A DNA stretch of 8,967 nt from an uncultured Eubacteriales bacterium (GTDB taxonomy: Bacteria > Bacillota > Clostridia > Peptostreptococcales > Anaerovoracaceae): positions 1-8,967 of the forward strand of contig CACXFN010000209.1 of NCBI GenBank assembly GCA_902766915.1, read 5' to 3'. The position numbers and the translations under genes were made by a program. Positions within the stretch are counted from its first letter, which is position 1; every line of letters starts with the position of its first letter. This document shows, piece by piece, positions 7,094 to 8,967 of this stretch. Below the pieces are notes generated by a model that saw nothing but the letters and a program-made list of their open reading frames with translations, ran no database searches and was not told the DNA's origin.

Positions 7094-7294
7094 TTACTTT
7101 GCCATGGACCTTAACATTCTCTTGTGGTCAGCGCTTGTTACGATAGTTGCCTTTCTGAGGCCTCTCTTTCTCTTCGGCGCTTTCTTAGTAAGAATATGGC
7201 TCTTATATGCTTTGTTTCTCTTGATCCTACCGGATCCGGTAAGTTTAAGTCTCTTACATGCACCTCTATGGGATTTCATTTTGTTCTTTGCCAT
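7094..7294 (-). CDS. rpmI: 50S ribosomal protein L35
   Basis: This is a small basic 66-residue protein of the large ribosomal subunit. It has the family hallmarks [22 protein letters not shown] and the [18 protein letters not shown] segment, and ends in [11 protein letters not shown]. The start has a strong GAGGAGG about 7 nt upstream. It sits between infC (37-nt gap) and rplT (24-nt gap), the classic IF3-L35-L20 order. Confidence 0.98.
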   Translation of the reverse strand: MAKNKMKSHRGACKRLKLTGSGRIKRNKAYKSHILTKKAPKRKRGLRKATIVTSADHKRMLRSMAK

Positions 7295-7331
7295 TTTTTA
7301 TCCTCCTCGCCATCAGGCTTATTATTGACTA

Positions 7332-7928
7332 TTATTCTTCGGGATCTAATTCCACTGCCATTTGATTCTGATTAGCCGCTTCTTCCTTTGCTTTTTCCTT
7401 AGCCGCCTTTTCTCTATCTTTCTCAGACTTTGGCGATAAGAACATGGTAAGCACACGACCCTCCATAACAGGATTTTTTTCAATGGAACTGTATTCGCTA
7501 CAAAGATCAGCAAATTTATTCATAACCTCTTTGCCTAAATCAGTATGCCCCAGTTCTCTACCTCTAAAACGGAGAGAAACCTTTACCTTATCTCCGTCTT
7601 TAAGGAATTTATTTGCGGTATTGGCTTTAACCTGAATGTCATGTTCCTCAATAAAGGTTCCCAATCGGATTTCCTTGACTTGAATTGTTTTCTGTTTTTT
7701 CTTAGCGTCCTTCTCCCTCTTCTGGCTTTCATAACGGAATTTACCGTAGTCCAGAATCTTGCAAACCGGAGGATCTGCGTTAGGCGAAATCAACACTAAA
7801 TCCAGGTTCCTTTCCTCAGCGAGATCTAAGGCTTCTTCTCTGGTTTTGATTCCCAGCATATTGCCGTCTTCGTCGATTACTCTAAGTTCCTTATCGCGAA
7901 TTTCTTCGTTTATTCTGTTCTCTTTTAT
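7332..7928 (-). CDS. infC: Translation initiation factor IF-3, apparent AUA start
   Basis: IF3 binds the 30S subunit, keeps it apart from 50S, and proofreads start codon and initiator tRNA choice. The protein has about 198 residues. The N-domain has INEEIRDKELRVIDEDG; the linker region has PPVCKILDYGKF (53-64); the C-domain has VKEIRLG, EEHDI, KVKVSLRFRGRE and ends with a charged tail rich in Glu, Lys and Ala. No ATG, GTG or TTG lies between the strong GGGAGG (7942-7937) and the conserved N-terminus. The in-frame ATA at 7928-7926, 8 nt after the GGGAGG, is the best start. Upstream in-frame ATG (7967) and TTG (7982) lie inside the attenuator hairpin. E. coli infC uses AUU, also a non-canonical codon IF3 discriminates against, so autoregulation is likely. 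Confidence 0.95.
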   Translation of the reverse strand: MKENRINEEIRDKELRVIDEDGNMLGIKTREEALDLAEERNLDLVLISPNADPPVCKILDYGKFRYESQKREKDAKKKQKTIQVKEIRLGTFIEEHDIQVKANTANKFLKDGDKVKVSLRFRGRELGHTDLGKEVMNKFADLCSEYSSIEKNPVMEGRVLTMFLSPKSEKDREKAAKEKAKEEAANQNQMAVELDPEE

Positions 7929-7942
7929 GGCTCTTACCTCCC
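7926..7942 (-). promoter_or_regulatory. infC ribosome binding site and AUA start codon
   Basis: GGGAGG (7942-7937), an 8-nt spacer, then ATA (7928-7926). The near-perfect Shine-Dalgarno at ideal spacing selects this codon. It directly follows the T-run of the attenuator, so ribosome access may be linked to leader folding. Confidence 0.8.
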
Positions 7943-8079
7943 AAAAAACTAATAGAGCGGATACCATGAAGTATCCGCTCAAAAACTTCGCCTCTTTGGC
8001 GTTTAGTTCTTATGATGACCCTTAGAAACAGAATTCATGGGGTGAGAAGCGGATAACTTCTACTTGATACATTTCGTAC
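7929..8079 (-). ncRNA. infC operon 5' leader, L20-leader-like attenuator (candidate)
   Basis: About 150 nt of untranslated RNA lie between the predicted transcription start and infC. Leader segment TATCCGCT (8055-8048) can pair 8 bp with AGCGGATA (7979-7972), the 5' arm of the terminator hairpin. Antiterminator and terminator are thus mutually exclusive. A further small hairpin, CGCC-AAAGA-GGCG, lies between them. In Bacillus subtilis, L20 represses the same operon by binding the leader and promoting termination; that this leader works the same way is inference from position and architecture. I did not match a covariance model. Confidence 0.65.
7943..7980 (-). terminator. Attenuator terminator upstream of infC
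   Basis: GAGCGGATAC (7980-7971) and GTATCCGCTC (7964-7955) form a perfect 10-bp stem with a 6-nt loop, followed by TATTAG and six Ts (7948-7943). It lies inside the operon leader, directly before the infC ribosome binding site, and can also stop readthrough from ribF. Confidence 0.88.
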
Positions 8080-8085
8080 CTTGAT

Positions 8086-8114
8086 AAGATAGCAAACAAA
8101 TGGCTATTTGTCAA
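8086..8114 (-). promoter_or_regulatory. Promoter of the infC-rpmI-rplT operon
   Basis: On the minus strand a consensus TTGACA (8114-8109) is followed by exactly 17 nt and TATCTT (8091-8086), with TG one base before the -10. It begins 5 nt after the ribF stop codon. Predicted transcription start is near 8079. This is the strongest-looking promoter in the window, fitting a ribosomal operon. Confidence 0.8.
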
Positions 8115-8119
8115 GGGGT

Positions 8120-8967
8120 TTAGGGAATATATTTACTATATTTCTCCTGATGATACTTTCTGGCTTCCCGACAGTCTCTTACGATTTGCTCAGATAGATC
8201 GGAGATGCTGTCAAATTTCACTTCATCACGTAGTTTCCTTAAAAATTCAACGGTTATAGTCTTTCCATATAATTCGCTATCAAAATCAAAAATATGCGTT
8301 TCTACATTTTTAACTCTTTCATATTCATCCGTTTTATGACCCCTTGGCATGTCGGAATTAAATGCTTCATCTCCGGGATGTCTGCTGGATTCTTCTCCAT
8401 CCTGCTTCTTAATCGTCGGTTTCACCCCAACGTTTGTTACGCTTGGATATCTCTTCCCATTATATGTGCAGAATGTCACATAAACCCCGTTTGGAGGCGT
8501 GACCATGGAAAAGTCAATCATCAAATTTGATGTTGGAAATCCTATCCTTCTCCCCAACCTGTTTCCCACCACAACTTCACCGTTTATGGCGTAGTACCTT
8601 CCCATATAAACGGGACATTTATCCACACGACCGGATGCAATTAGGGTCCTGATCAAGGTTGAACTAACCACATTTCCCTCAACCCTAAAAGGTTCCATAA
8701 CTATGGTATCATATCCCTGTTCCAGCCCAAATGACTCCAGAAAAAAAGTATCCCCTTCCGCCTTAAACCCAAAACGATGATTAAAACCACAGGCAATAAC
8801 TTTGGCATGACATTTTTCCACCAGCAATTCCTTAACATAGCGATTCTTTGGCAATGTCATTATCTCATTGGTAAACGGTACATCGAAAAGATAATCAACT
8901 CCAAGAGAAGAAATGATAGCTTCCTTTTCTTTTTTGTATAAAATATTCCTTACAGCATCCTCCCCCA
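8120..8967 (-). CDS. ribF: Bifunctional riboflavin kinase/FAD synthetase RibF (5' end cut by window edge)
   Basis: RibF phosphorylates riboflavin to FMN (C-terminal kinase) and adenylates FMN to FAD (N-terminal part). The frame is open to the window end, so about 282 codons are visible and roughly the first 25-70 residues, including the nucleotide-binding GxFDGxHxGH region, are missing. The ATG at 8860 is internal: upstream codons read LGVDYLFDVPFTNE, a conserved RibF segment. Further motifs are GFNHRFG, VSSTLIR, the kinase GRRIGFPTSN, PPNGVY and TNVGVKPT, then THIFDFDSELYGK and FLRKLRDEVKFDS. A hydrophilic stretch of 35 residues (8410-8306) lies where most homologues have a short loop. The product supplies FMN, which CoaBC also needs. 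Confidence 0.95.
   Translation of the reverse strand, partial: GEDAVRNILYKKEKEAIISSLGVDYLFDVPFTNEIMTLPKNRYVKELLVEKCHAKVIACGFNHRFGFKAEGDTFFLESFGLEQGYDTIVMEPFRVEGNVVSSTLIRTLIASGRVDKCPVYMGRYYAINGEVVVGNRLGRRIGFPTSNLMIDFSMVTPPNGVYVTFCTYNGKRYPSVTNVGVKPTIKKQDGEESSRHPGDEAFNSDMPRGHKTDEYERVKNVETHIFDFDSELYGKTITVEFLRKLRDEVKFDSISDLSEQIVRDCREARKYHQEKYSKYIP

Noticed and set aside
7929..7982. Longer infC reading frame starting at TTG 7982 or ATG 7967
   Set aside because: These codons lie inside the perfect terminator hairpin, lack a good Shine-Dalgarno and would add 13-18 residues with no resemblance to IF3.
7929..8079. T-box riboswitch in the infC leader
   Set aside because: There is no T-box sequence (AGGGTGGNACC type) complementary to an acceptor end before the terminator, and infC is not an amino-acid gene.

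Overview
The window is AT-rich chromosomal DNA from a low-GC Gram-positive bacterium. The best fit is a Clostridia/Lachnospiraceae-like member of the Bacillota. This rests on gene content and order (ribF next to infC-rpmI-rplT, coaBC next to rlmN), strong GGAGG-type ribosome binding sites, a lipoprotein with a DUF885 peptidase domain, and an infC leader carrying a transcription attenuator. No database search was possible, so the taxonomy is inference. I see no tRNA, rRNA, CRISPR array, insertion sequence or phage gene.

Layout from right to left, because nine of the ten genes lie on the minus strand. At 8967-8120 is the 3' part of ribF (FMN/FAD synthesis); its start lies beyond the window. A near-consensus promoter (8114-8086) sits just after the ribF stop and drives a leader of about 150 nt. 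That leader ends in a perfect 10-bp terminator hairpin (7980-7955) next to the Shine-Dalgarno of infC. The ribosomal operon follows: infC (IF3, apparently starting at an AUA codon), rpmI (L35) and rplT (L20), closed by a GC-rich terminator (6696-6671). Directly behind it lie coaBC (coenzyme A synthesis) and rlmN (rRNA/tRNA adenine C2-methylation), 11 nt apart. Then comes a small P-loop protein of unknown function (4304-3882) with its own well-formed promoter.

At 3805-3874 a long, structured, two-way terminator separates this block from the only plus-strand gene, a DUF885 lipoprotein (1871-3772). A compact 101-bp divergent intergenic region (1770-1870) carries candidate back-to-back promoters and a perfect palindrome. 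Leftward from it run a Nudix hydrolase and mnmA (tRNA 2-thiouridylase), which is cut by the left edge a few residues before its end.

The genes are mostly housekeeping: translation (IF3, L20, L35, RlmN, MnmA) and cofactor synthesis (RibF, CoaBC). I do not find a convincing new multi-gene system. The most informative points are regulatory: the non-AUG start of infC, its leader with mutually exclusive pairings, coaBC sitting behind the ribosomal terminator with no obvious promoter of its own, the palindrome shared by the Nudix and lipoprotein promoters, and the uncharacterised P-loop gene. No stretch longer than about 190 bases lacks a gene.
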